From positions 992,001-1,056,000 of the forward strand of contig JADWQD010000013.1 of assembly GCA_016110215.1 (NCBI GenBank): DNA of 64,000 nt, read 5' to 3'. Shown here piece after piece: positions 54,752 through 64,000 of the stretch (within the stretch, counting starts at the first letter, position 1; every line of letters begins with the position of its first letter). Under the pieces are notes generated by a model. The model saw only the letters and a list, made by a program, of their open reading frames with translations. It was not told the DNA's origin and did not search any database. The position numbers and the translations under genes are program-made. This stretch comes from Capronia americana (lineage: Eukaryota > Ascomycota > Eurotiomycetes > Chaetothyriales > Herpotrichiellaceae).

Positions 54752-54765
54752 TCGGATCAAGCCGA
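54752..54765. promoter_or_regulatory. Candidate Zn2Cys6 operator TCGG-N6-CCGA, divergent promoter
   Basis: TCGGATCAAGCCGA lies between divergent aldolase B (194 bp away) and the class III aminotransferase (222 bp away). It is identical over 14 bases to the site at 46879. Confidence 0.68.
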
Positions 54766-54986
54766 GATGGATCCCAACGCAGACCGGGTCACGGATCGCG
54801 ATTTCGCAGCCTTCCATTCGGCGGTTGTTTACAACGAGCGCCTTACACGAACGATGACCTTATTAGGCACTAATCCAGGGATGTGGCTATAGGGCTTTCA
54901 TATTAACCAAAGCATGTTTGCATTTGATTTCCGGAGAAGCGATTATATCGACACAATTACCTTTCAGGTCAGGCGTAGATTCGAAG

Positions 54987-56364
54987 ATGATCATGCCGAC
55001 ACAGCAAAGTGCGGTCTTTCATCGCTCCCTGGCCAAAGAATACACTACCGCCTCAGCTGGCACTGGAGTGTACATTATACACCCTGATGGCTCCCGAACA
55101 CTCGATGGTTGCAGTGGCGCTGCCGTCTCGTGCCTCGGTCACGGTCATCCAGCCGTGATCGAAGCGATTGTGGAACAAACCAAGAAGCTTGCTTATGCAC
55201 ATACAGCCTTCTTCACCACCGATCCTGCAGAAGAACTCGCGTCTCTCTTGATTCAGCAAAGTGAGGGAGTCTTTACAAAGGTCATGTTGGTTAGCTCTGG
55301 TAAGTAGCGGAATAGCCCTCCGACCGGGTACAATAAAAGCTAAACTCCAACATTCAGGGTCAGAAGCAGTCGAATCCGCCATCAAGATCGCGAGACAGTA
55401 TCACATCGCGAGAGGGGAGCCTCAACGTCTTAACTACATCTGTCGAGAGTTTTCATACCATGGCAACACTCTGGGAGCACTCGCCGCGGGATACAACATG
55501 GCCAGAAGAATTCCCTTTGAACCAATCCTTTCCGGGGCCTTTCATCACGTTTCTCGTTGCTTCTTCAGCAAGGACGCCAGAGAGGGCGAAGACGAGGACG
55601 CGTACGTCGACAGACTGATCGTCGAGTACGAGCAGATGTTTCAAAAGCTCGGCCCCTCTTCAGTGGCTGCCTTGATGATCGAACCCGTGAGCGGAGCAAC
55701 ATTGGGAGCGGTGCCCGCGGCCCGAGGGTATCTTGCCCGTCTGAGGGAGCTGTGCGACAAACACGGCGCCCTGTTGATTTATGACGAAGTCATGTGCGGC
55801 ATGGGCAGACTCGGCACAACCCATGCGTGGCAGTCGCTCAGTAACGTCGCCCCTGACCTACAGACGATCGGGAAGGGCTTGTCAGGGGGATATCAGCCTG
55901 TCTCGGCCATCTTGGTCGGCCCCAAGGTTCACCAAGTCATGCAAGCGACGACAATCTCACATCCCTTCGTCAGCGGACATACATACCAAGGACATTCCAT
56001 CGGCTGTGCCGCAGCCTTGGCAACGCAACAGGTCATGGTCAATGAAAACCTGCTCACCAATGTGAAGGCCATGGGTGAACTTTTGGAGCGAGAGCTCCGA
56101 GAGCGCACGCCGATGCTGAAAGAGACTCGAGGGTTGGGTCTGTTTGTCGGTATCGAATTCGCCACGCAGCCAGACGGTCCAATAGCGGCCCAAGTGGTAC
56201 AGGCCTGCTTGTCCAAGGGTGCAGCGATCTATCTGGCCTCGCCGGCAAGTGACACGGTCATCTTTGCTCCGCCGTTCATCATCAATGAGCGGGAGGTGAA
56301 GGAGCTGGTGCGGATCTTTGTAGAGGCAACGAAGCAGGTACTAGAAGAAAATAACGAGTGTTGA
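54987..56364 (+). CDS. Class III PLP aminotransferase (omega-type)
   Basis: Exons are 54987-55299 and 55358-56364, giving 439 residues; the intron is GTAAGT/TTCAG, splitting the VSSGSEAVESAIKIARQY motif. PLP features are all present: SGSEAVE for phosphate binding, YHGNTLGAL, MIEPVSGATLGAVPA, LLIYDEVMCGMGRLG with the Asp that contacts the pyridine N, and TIGKGLSGGYQP with the Schiff-base Lys. The C-terminal GLGLFVGIEFA is usual for the class. Homologues move amino groups from omega-amino acids, diamines or alanine to a 2-oxoacid. There is no mitochondrial presequence or C-terminal SKL. It shares its promoter with aldolase B. Confidence 0.94.
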
Positions 56365-56652
56365 AAGTGGTTTCGCCACCGAGGCACGGGTTGAAAATGG
56401 GAAGATGCTCTAAGTTCCTTCGAGCAGTCGGCGGTTTCGCCCATCCTGCCCAGAGAGTCTAGCTATGCGTAAGGCGACACACTTTTCACCATATTTCCCT
56501 CCAGCTTTTGGATTCGTCGGGCAGCGCTCAGATTCTTCAACGACATAGGTCTAGCTAGACCATTCTCCCCACAGCCGTGGACAGACGATGTCTTTTCCAC
56601 ACAGGGTAAAAGCCAACAGGGTGGACGGAAACCTCGATGGACATACCACCAA

Positions 56653-57835
56653 CTACCATGAGTTGACTTGCGAGTTCGCCTTTCCAGTCTCAAAGAGTGC
56701 AGTGATGTTGTCCATGGCTTCTTGACAGGCATTTCGCCAGGCGACATCGGTCCACGAACCCATATGTGGTTGAATAACGCACCTGTAGCTCTTCATGAAG
56801 TATGGACTGGGGGAAGCCAGGGTATTAGTACACCGGACAACACCAACACGGTTTTGGAGCCAACTTACTTGATTTTAGGCTCACCCACGAACACATCCAG
56901 GCCGGCCCTTGCTACTTTCCCACTCTCCAAGGCATCGATGAATGCTTCGTCGTCGATAACGGCTCCCCGGCCGGTGTTGACGATGAAGACTCCGTCTTTC
57001 ATGAGGGCGAATTCCTTCTTTCCCAGCATTTTGTTCGTCTCCGGCGTGAGAGGCGTATTGATCGAGATGACGTCTGATGTGGAAAGAAGTTCGGCCAGTG
57101 TCGGGCAATAGGTGGCGTTGGACTGCTGTTCGAGATCGGCAGATAATCGCGTTCGGTTGAAATATTGGATCTTCATTCCAAAAACGGCCGCTTTCCGAGC
57201 GACATGCTAGACGGATGTCAGATTTACATGGGCAAGTCACCAGGTAGGTTCGTCTCGAGCGGCCTTACACGACCAATCTTGCCCATTCCGATGATACCCA
57301 AGGTTTTACCATTAGGATCCGTAGGAGGCGTCTTGGCCTCCCTCCACCCTCCCTGGCGGACATATAGCTCTTTCTGCGAAGTGTCTCGCAGAGCGGCGAG
57401 CATTAAAAAGATGGCAATGTCGGCTGTCGGTTCCGCCACGGCAGTGAGCGTATTGGTGACGACGACCTTGTTCTTGTTGAAATAGTCCATGTCAAATTCA
57501 CTGTACCCAGCGTTGACACAGCCTATGATCTTCAACTGAGGCATGAGAGGGGAGAACAGTTCTTCGTCAAAGGGCTCATATTGCCCACTGTTCATGAGAA
57601 TACAGGCTGCTTCGAAAGGCCCGTCGCTGGCCACCTTGTCCGCGACCCCCTTGACCATTGTCTTACGGTCACTGGATGGTAATACCTTGAACAGCTCTCG
57701 GTCAGTCGCCCGCATATGGTGGACGAGATCCACAGGAAAGCTCACATGAAGGTCAAACTTGGATTCGAAATCGGCCCGCCATTCTTTGTCGACGTACTGT
57801 GGTTCTCCCAGCGATAAGACCTTTGGCTTCGCCAT
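56653..57835 (-). CDS. D-isomer-specific 2-hydroxyacid dehydrogenase
   Basis: Exons are 57835-57269, 57206-56869 and 56806-56653, giving 352 residues. The start is ATG 57835 (MAKPKVLSLGEPQ); the longer frame opens with GTG. The NAD(P) loop GIIGMGKIGR ends exon 1. Catalytic residues are the Arg in NTGRGAVIDDEA, the Glu in GLDVFVGEP, and the His in QPHMGSWTDVAW. CVNAGYSEFD and TLTAVAEPTADIAIFLML are typical glyoxylate/hydroxypyruvate-reductase-like blocks. It interconverts a 2-oxoacid and its D-2-hydroxyacid, so it could act on the keto acid released by the neighbouring aminotransferases. An operator-like site lies 205 bp upstream. It converges with the aminotransferase at 54987. Confidence 0.94.
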
Positions 57836-58039
57836 GCTGATCTGGGATGCTTGGGTCGGGTACGGCTCGACAATGCGTTCAGCGGTGGTTGCGACACGCA
57901 CGACGATCACATACTTCCTGTTCTGATATAATACTTATTTGATCTCGAATACTTTAAATGCTCCATGGCCTTGAATTTGCAAGGACAAACCGAGGTGCAG
58001 GTCGTGCGATATGCCGATCCCCACTACGGGTTGACAGCG

Positions 58040-58053
58040 TCGGTTCAAACCGA
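58040..58053. promoter_or_regulatory. Candidate Zn2Cys6 operator TCGG-N6-CCGA, dehydrogenase promoter
   Basis: TCGGTTCAAACCGA lies 205 bp upstream of the 2-hydroxyacid dehydrogenase ATG, in the 655-bp interval up to the next gene's stop. The spacer keeps the TCAA core seen in two other sites. Confidence 0.62.
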
Positions 58054-58490
58054 TGACAAGGGAAATTGAAACAACATGGCCCGGAATAGGCCGACCTTCA
58101 AAGGCGCCCTCTCGATCTTTGGTTGTTAAAATCCACTTTGGCCGGAGAATAGTCCTCCTCAATCGTCTGTCAACATGAAAACTTGAAAACTCAGTGAAGG
58201 GGTCAGATCCAGTCCTCAGCAACACCACCCTGAAAACGTGTGACCCTGACAACAGGATCCTGCCTCGGATCGTCAGCTCCCACCTCTATTAGTATTCCTT
58301 CCACCCAAATATATGTATCGATGCAGATGGTAATAGAGCTGGTTCTGGCCAGCTCTAGATTCTCAAAGTGCAATTACACACTGGGTTCTGCGCTCTGGTA
58401 AAGGACTACACTTGGTGGAGACGGTCAAAATTCTACACTCTACTCGGTAGTGAAACTCCTTAATTGGAGCGAACGTCTGATGGTATATTA

Positions 58491-59968
58491 TTACCTTGCC
58501 CACGACTCATCAGGCACTAACACAAGATCCCGATGCCTCTCAATAAAGCCCTTTGCAGCGTCAATAAAGGAGTCTAGAGCCTCCGTGGGGAGTTCGATGT
58601 TCAATGCGATAGAACCCCTCCGATGGAACCAGAATCCGGCCTCTAGCATCTCCAGCCAGAATAGTATCTTTAGGCTGCTCGCTTCGACCGCATCCCAGTC
58701 ATCCTTGCATTTGATGTGCTCCGGGCCGAGCCCGGTGGTTGTAGCGTGTATACACATCAACGACCCAACCCCCGTGACGGTGAATACGGTTCCCTTGAAG
58801 ACTTCGTTCAGTCGTTGCCGTAGTAGATCACCCTGCTCGTTGAATGTGACGGCGAGCTCGGGGGTGTAGACGCTGGATAGCCCGGCATGTCCGGCGATCA
58901 GCATCATCGTGTTGTTTTGGAACGTGCCCGAGTGAGCAAGGCTGGCGGGATTCCGGGGATCGTAAACGGCCATAATCTCCTTTCTTCCCCCAAAGGCGCC
59001 AAAGGGCATTCCTCCGCCCAAGTACTTGCCGAGTGTGACCATGTCAGGTTTCAGTTGCCACAATTCGGCCAATCCGCCCGGGGCAAGTCGAGAAGTCATA
59101 ACTTCGTCTAGGATAAACAAGGCGCCGCTCTACAGGGAAGAAAGGGTCAGTTTCGCGGCTCCAGCTTCTCAGGAAACAGACTGGGGATCACTGACATTTT
59201 GACAGAGCTCCTGAATAGTGTCGAGGAATTCCTTGGATGCTGGAATCGACCCAGCTGACCCTTGCACACCTTCCACCAAAACGGCTGCAATATCGGCATG
59301 TTTCGCGAATGCCTCTCGTGTTTCTGCAACGCTGTTATACTGGAGGACTATCCAGTTGTGCTTGTCTATATTATTAGCTGCCATCCCGGTCCCAAAGGCT
59401 AGAACGCTTCCATGGTAGCCACCACGATACACAACCACCTTGTCCCGTCCGGTGAATCGACGAGCCGCAGCAAGGCAGTGGATGTTTGCCTCTGTTCCGG
59501 AGTTGGTGAATCTTACGTGCCCTAGTCTAAAGCGACGGCACAGCAGCGAGGCGTACACCTGCTCGTGGACGTTGGTGGCGCCTAGACTGAGCCCGACCTC
59601 TCGGCAAGCCGTGATCAATGCTTCTTGGAGCTTTGGGTGCGAATGACCATATAGACCGGCCGTCAATTCACCTACGAGGTCCACATATCTCCCTACATGT
59701 CAGTCCAACCACATTTGACGCATTGACCGAGAGAGAAGAAAGTCAACAATGGACACCTGACTCACTCATGGCCATCCTCGTCGTACAACTGATATCCTTG
59801 ACCTCTTTTCATGCTCACTGGGAACGGCGGCGAATATAGTGTGGTTCTGGTGTTGCCGCCAGGTAAATAGTCCAATGCCTGTTTGTGGATGTCCAGTGAT
59901 GTTGGGTTTCGCTCAACATAGCGCTGGATGGCTGCATCCAAAACGGTCTTTTCTCGAGAGGCAATCAT
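58491..59968 (-). CDS. Class III aminotransferase of the GSAM/beta-transaminase type
   Basis: Exons are 59968-59766, 59688-59196 and 59129-58491, giving 444 residues; the first intron ends at GGGAG. Features are LPGGNTRTTLYSPPFPVSM, VDLVGELTAGLYGHSHP, FTNSGTEAN for PLP phosphate, YRGGYHGSVL, VEGVQGSAGSIPA, LFILDEVMTSR with the Asp, and LGKYLGGGMPFGAFGG with the Schiff-base Lys. The PGGNTR...PFP start and GGGMPFGAFGG recall glutamate-1-semialdehyde aminomutase and the beta-amino-acid transaminases rather than the omega-type enzyme at 54987, so the two probably act on different substrates. The interval upstream, shared with ridA, carries the site at 60153. There is no targeting signal. Confidence 0.94.
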
Positions 59969-60152
59969 TTCGGTAACACAAGGAACAATTGTCCGACACG
60001 AACCTTTTTGGGCAGAAGAGTTAATATAGCAATCAGACCTACTTTCGTCTCTTCGAGGACATCGTCGTCCATGTCATTTTATTTACCCTCCATCGAAAAG
60101 GGGCTTGAGATGCAACAATTTCTGTACGAGTAAATCGAGTCAGAAGGCGAGT

Positions 60153-60166
60153 TCGGCTTTTTCCGA
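60153..60166. promoter_or_regulatory. Candidate Zn2Cys6 operator TCGG-N6-CCGA, divergent promoter
   Basis: TCGGCTTTTTCCGA lies in the 590-bp interval between the divergent GSAM-type aminotransferase (185 bp away) and ridA (393 bp away). Its spacer is T-rich and unlike the TCAA core of the other sites, so it is a weaker member by that measure. Confidence 0.52.
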
Positions 60167-60558
60167 CTTGGCAGGGTCGGCTCTATGCTGAAAATGCGCA
60201 TGCGTGGTGTTGATGGGGACATGTCCACTCTGCCGCAAAATTTCCGGCGTCGAGTGAGCCGTTCGTTCTAAGGTTCATCTCCCATCATCTTGAGTGGTTG
60301 CTAACAGCTCCAACGGATTTCCACGAAGGGAGTTAATACTAGCTCATTAATACCATGCCTCTCGTACAAGCTTCCGGCGTGAGTTTATCGGCTGAATGGT
60401 CTCTTCGACAGGCGAAGCGAATGTCGTATATTATGGCGGAACCCGATTTGAGGAAATGAGTTTGCATTTTATATCTTTTGCTGTCAGATCACGGCAATCA
60501 GACATAACACACACTTCCACAGAGGCGGAGGTCCCCTTGAATCAGTCAGTCAATCATC

Positions 60559-61108
60559 ATGTCATCCAGTCAGCGAGAGGTCGTTTCCACGACTAAGGCG
60601 TCTAAACCAAACCCAACTCTCTCCCAAGCAACCATCCGGAATGGCTTCGTATTCTGCGGCGGTGTCCTAGGTACAGATCCCGAAACCGGTGCGCTCGTCG
60701 AGGGTACCATTGGAGACCGAACAGTAAGTCGAGCGCTGACAGAAAGGCACATTGAGTATGTACTGATTGATGCCCCCCGGTCTCCTGGCAGATTCAATGC
60801 TTGAAGAACCTTGAAGCTGTGCTAGAAGCCGCAGGGTCCAGCTTGGACAAGGTGCTGAAGGTTCTCATTTTCGTGACGGACATCAAGGATGTACCAGTAT
60901 TGAATGAATCGTACAACACCATGTTCAAAGAGCCACGACCGGTAAGTTCCCCCTCTGTCCTCCCGGGGAGAGAAATGTGTTCTTTCTTCCCCTTCTTCTC
61001 AGAGTTTGAGCTTAACCAAAGGTGCATACACAGGCTCGAGCATGTGTCGCCGTCAAGGAATTGGCACGTGGAACCGATGTCGAGATCGAATGTGTCGGAT
61101 TCATCTGA
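60559..61108 (+). CDS. RidA-family enamine/imine deaminase (YjgF/UK114)
   Basis: Exons are 60559-60723, 60792-60941 and 61034-61108, giving 129 residues, the usual length. Conserved blocks are the FVFCGGVLGTDPETG strand, QCLKNLEAVLEAAGSSLDKVLKVLIFV, ESYNTMF, and the C-terminal ARACVAVKELARGTDVEIECVGF with the Arg that binds the substrate carboxylate. RidA hydrolyses reactive 2-aminoacrylate-type enamines/imines made by PLP enzymes. A dedicated copy beside two aminotransferases and near an ACC-deaminase-like gene suggests the pathway makes such intermediates (inference). There is no mitochondrial presequence. Confidence 0.95.
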
Positions 61109-61695
61109 CAACCGCTGGGACGGAAATATCTAGAAAACTGCAGTTTCATACAAGAGCATTTCTTCATCGGTCAACCGACCGGATCTCTCTAGGCTGATGA
61201 TCATTCTCAACTGTCTCACTCTCTTCCTCCTCTGCCCTTTGCTTTTCCAACGGTTCTTGTCCCACGCTGCATGAGGTACAGTATTACTCCCCGCAGCCTG
61301 TATTCCCGTCCCCGTCCGCTCTTCGGCTTGTGTTCGTCTGGCCAGAGATAGAATAGCCAGATGTGAGTGAAGTTATTGCCTGCTAAATCCAGTCAATTAC
61401 TTCGGCGACGATGTTATTCTCCTCGGACTTCGATGCCCTTGGAGACTCGTCAAAGAAAGTTGTCTTGTGTCACATACCTCTATTTACTATTCTAGCTCGG
61501 TATATTCCTATACACAGGCTGCCTAAGTTACTTGCACCCGAAGCCTTAAAGCGCTTCAATTAACCCCCTTCCATGACGGGAAGCTTCATTTCATGCAAAA
61601 TAAAGCATAAGCCCCCAGTCACCACTCGAGTTTTCTGGATGTTATGTCCGAGGTCTACATCCAAAGCGTATTTTGCGTAAGAGGGATATCTGCCC
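61109..61695. other. Convergent intergenic region
   Basis: This is 587 bp between the ridA and glyoxalase-like stops. No gene is seen. Confidence 0.4.
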
Positions 61696-62403
61696 TCACG
61701 CGACACCTGGAGGTGGGACAAGCTGCTGAACCTCAATCATGTTCCCATCTGGATCCTCCACAGTCAACAGCTGAGCAAACCCGACTAGTTCCTGCCCCTT
61801 GGCGAGCAGGTCACGCTCTGTCTGATTTTTGGTCGCATAGGCGCCGGCACCAAGCGCGTTCTCGACCGAGGCGATCCCCTCGGCGCTCTGACCGATGCGC
61901 TTAGTTACCTTCACCCCGAATCTTTCCATTCGCTCCTGAGCCTTTTCGAGGCTGGGCACAACAAGGCCGATGTGACTGAAGGTGTTTGGGCGCTGAGTCG
62001 TAGCTGTCAGGCCTGCGTCTTCGGAGTTTGCGAAATACTGAAACTCTAGAAGCCCCGCGGCATTGTTCTTCTCCCGCAACAATTCCGCGCCGGTTTGATA
62101 GCCGGTGCCATTCTTGCCACCGTGGGCATGGCCCATGTACGTGACACTGTACGAGGGGGTCAATTGCGCGGTGAAAAGATGGCGCATCCCGAGAACGTTG
62201 CCATAGAATTCCATGCTGGCCGTCAGGTTGTGTACAATAAGGGAGAGGTGGTTGAGATTGTAACCGATGGTTTCCTGGTCTGCGGGACCATCGTCACCGA
62301 TTGTCATGAAATCCGCGCTCTCTTGGCGGGATTCGAGTGAACAGGCATAGGCACAAGGAATGGTCAGCGCGAAGCAGCCGGTCAGGAAGCTAATAGCAAC
62401 CAT
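61696..62403 (-). CDS. Secreted glyoxalase-I-like (VOC superfamily) protein
   Basis: One exon encodes 235 residues from ATG 62403; the longer frame begins at TTG. The N-terminus MVAISFLTGCFALTIPCAYA looks like a cleavable signal peptide. Two VOC halves follow, with the four glyoxalase-I metal-ligand positions: His in NLNHLSLIVHNL, Glu in GLLEFQYF, His in FSHIGLVVPSL and Glu in GNMIEVQQL. The FYGNVLGM motif is typical of lactoylglutathione lyase. Cytosolic glyoxalase I converts the hemithioacetal of methylglyoxal and glutathione, so an exported form is unusual and may have another substrate. No exact cluster operator lies in its upstream region, so cluster membership is uncertain. Confidence 0.9.
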   Translation of the reverse strand: MVAISFLTGCFALTIPCAYACSLESRQESADFMTIGDDGPADQETIGYNLNHLSLIVHNLTASMEFYGNVLGMRHLFTAQLTPSYSVTYMGHAHGGKNGTGYQTGAELLREKNNAAGLLEFQYFANSEDAGLTATTQRPNTFSHIGLVVPSLEKAQERMERFGVKVTKRIGQSAEGIASVENALGAGAYATKNQTERDLLAKGQELVGFAQLLTVEDPDGNMIEVQQLVPPPGVA

Positions 62404-63400
62404 GGTGGTATAATGCAGCAACTGGTGTTTTGATTGTCGACCTCTGAAAAGAACGCGGTGGCCGGCTGCTTTCTGAGGTCGAGCTCTGGATGGGTGAAGA
62501 ATACCATTCTTTTATAGCCAGTTCTGGGGCTCGACATCCTTCTTAACAACGACAACAAGCAGTAAATACTGATGCTGATCTTCAGCTGAGATACCACAGA
62601 CGTGGAGCTCGACGAATACGGCCGCCCACTTGTAGTTCTAACAAGGCCGAGTGATCCGCGCCAAGATAATCCAATAAGGCCGTATGGTGCGCTCTCCTCC
62701 CCGGTTTCTCGGAGATGATTCTCGATTGGGGGTGGATCTCCCATCTCCTCCCCTCAGGCACCCTACGAGTAAGTGCGACCAGAAGAAGCCCGTGTGTTAT
62801 CGTCGTGCACGCTTGCGGATAGCCTGCATTGAGTTGAGTGCTCGGCGATTCAACCACTTGTTTATTTATAGTGTGGTGATGTTCTCAGAGACATCCCGCG
62901 GCGCCGAGGTTCGAATGAGACCCCGGACGCGGCTATGAACGCCTTCACAGCCTCAATCCCCCTATGTCTTGACTTGCCGGCGGGCTGGAAAGACGCTCAG
63001 AAAGTACGGGATCGCTTTGAAGAAGTTGCCGACGTATCTGGACAATCCTACTAAAGCTCGAAATACGAGCACCGTATATGCCATATATACCCCATGTGGA
63101 TCTGCCGGATTGGTCAATCAGGTTGGTTTCAGGTTGGCAGGCGGCGCAAGTACTCCACTATGCCGAAAAGGAGACAGTGTGAAGAACTAATTACTGGTAG
63201 TCCATGCTGATGTACACAGGTCGGGTAGGAGGCTCACACTGCGATTGACTGACAGCCATCCATACATACTCTGCCATCATATAATGCCTTGTACTCTGTA
63301 CAGAAGCTGTCAACGGTTTGACTCCGCTGTACGGAATACTCAGCCAGGCCTTGGGTTTTATCACTGCCCAATTTCCACTCCCGTTCGTTCTCGGTCCCCG
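62404..63400. other. Intergenic region
   Basis: This 1 kb lies between the glyoxalase-like start and the next gene's stop, both minus strand. No supported gene or cluster operator is seen. Confidence 0.4.
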
Positions 63401-63970
63401 TTACTGAATGTCCGAGTAGGCATTCAAGGCCAACTGGCCCCCCAGGTGCGCGTACAGCACATTACTACCCTCCTCGATCTCGCCTCGCCTGACCATATCA
63501 ATCAACCCGGCGAGACTCTTGCCCTCGTACACCGGATCGGTGATGAAAGCCTCGGTCGTTGCGCCGAACCGGATGGCGTCCAGCGTCGCCGCGTCGGCCA
63601 GCCCGTACGTGCCGGCATGGTATCTGGCGTCCAGAACGACGTCCTCCTCCGAGATGTCCGAGGCCTTGAGCCCGATCTTGGCGGCCGTGTTGCGCGCGAT
63701 GCGGAGGACTTGGTCGAAGGTCTCTTTGGGCTTGGCGCTAGCATCGATGCCGATCACCTTGCGCTTTTTGCCGGATGAGGCCGCAGGGTAAACGTGTTCG
63801 AGCAGCTTGAAGCCGGCGATCATGCCGGCGAAGGTGCTGCCCGTGACGGCGCAGACGATGATGGTGTCGAAGAAGACATTGAGTTGTCGTTCTTGGGCGT
63901 ATACTTCGAAGGCCCAGCGAGCAAAGCCCAGGCCACCGAGAGGGTGGTCTGAGGCGCCGGCGGGGATGTA
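63401..63970 (-). CDS. ACC-deaminase/D-cysteine-desulfhydrase-like PLP enzyme, 3' exon only
   Basis: The last exon runs from 63970 to the stop at 63401 (189 residues). It begins after an acceptor CTATTAG, and earlier exons lie beyond the right edge. [21 protein letters not shown], then [15 protein letters not shown] (a PLP-phosphate loop) and [12 protein letters not shown], match 1-aminocyclopropane-1-carboxylate deaminase and its fold-II relatives. A late [14 protein letters not shown] and [16 protein letters not shown] close the domain. ACC deaminase yields 2-oxobutanoate and ammonia; relatives act on D-cysteine. The PLP Lys lies in the missing part. It could belong to the same amino-compound pathway as its neighbours. 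Confidence 0.88.
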   Translation of the reverse strand, partial: YIPAGASDHPLGGLGFARWAFEVYAQERQLNVFFDTIIVCAVTGSTFAGMIAGFKLLEHVYPAASSGKKRKVIGIDASAKPKETFDQVLRIARNTAAKIGLKASDISEEDVVLDARYHAGTYGLADAATLDAIRFGATTEAFITDPVYEGKSLAGLIDMVRRGEIEEGSNVLYAHLGGQLALNAYSDIQ

Positions 63971-64000
63971 CTAATAGGGACAGTAAGAGACAGTAAGTCT

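Overview
The window is nuclear DNA of a filamentous ascomycete (Pezizomycotina). The reasons are the short 45-70 bp introns with GT-AG borders and CTAAC/CTGAC-like branch sites, moderately GC-rich coding sequence, and fungal orthologues (mitochondrial uS8, proteasome Rpn2, a Cet1-type RNA triphosphatase, an Irc20/SHPRH-like SNF2-RING protein). I cannot fix the class or genus. Exon models were built by hand from splice sites. For every multi-exon gene called here the exon phases join and the total is a multiple of three.

Region 1 (1-36 kb) is ordinary chromosomal gene content. In order: the 3' end of an unrecognised nuclear-type protein, a 3.8 kb gene-free stretch, a small spliced bZIP regulator, the SNF2-RING protein, an MFS transporter, a putative amidoligase, a GNAT acetyltransferase, mitochondrial ribosomal protein uS8m, rpn2, the cet1-like gene, a patatin/TGL-type lipase, an alpha/beta hydrolase, a small MGCCC-start protein that is probably lipid-anchored, and a secreted S28 peptidase. 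The convergent intergenic stretches at 11.1-12.0 kb and 19.1-20.4 kb are rich in microsatellites, including four perfect copies of a 22-bp unit.

Region 2 (36.1-40.3 kb) has no intact gene. It holds two decayed genes joined end to end: a ferric-reductase-like gene (37.9-39.0 kb) that breaks off inside its membrane domain and runs straight into a decayed isopenicillin-N-synthase-like 2-oxoglutarate/Fe(II) oxygenase (39.0-39.8 kb).

Region 3 (40.3-64 kb) looks like a co-regulated metabolic gene cluster. Its genes are a cupin, an AAAP amino-acid permease, a Baeyer-Villiger-type flavin monooxygenase, an FMN alpha-hydroxyacid oxidase-like enzyme, a class II aldolase/adducin enzyme, a Zn(II)2Cys6 regulator, a second class II aldolase, a class III aminotransferase, a D-2-hydroxyacid dehydrogenase, a second aminotransferase of the GSAM/beta-transaminase type, and a RidA enamine/imine deaminase. 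A secreted glyoxalase-like protein and an ACC-deaminase-like PLP enzyme (cut by the right edge) follow. The palindrome TCGG-N6-CCGA occurs in six promoter intervals of this block (40028, 46879, 50191, 54752, 58040, 60153), with a one-mismatch copy at 43760. This is the inverted-CGG architecture a Zn2Cys6 dimer binds, so it is a strong candidate operator for the regulator encoded in the middle. The enzyme set suggests import and breakdown (or tailoring) of an amino compound through transamination, imine clearance, hydroxy/keto-acid interconversion and aldol cleavage. The substrate cannot be read from the sequence.
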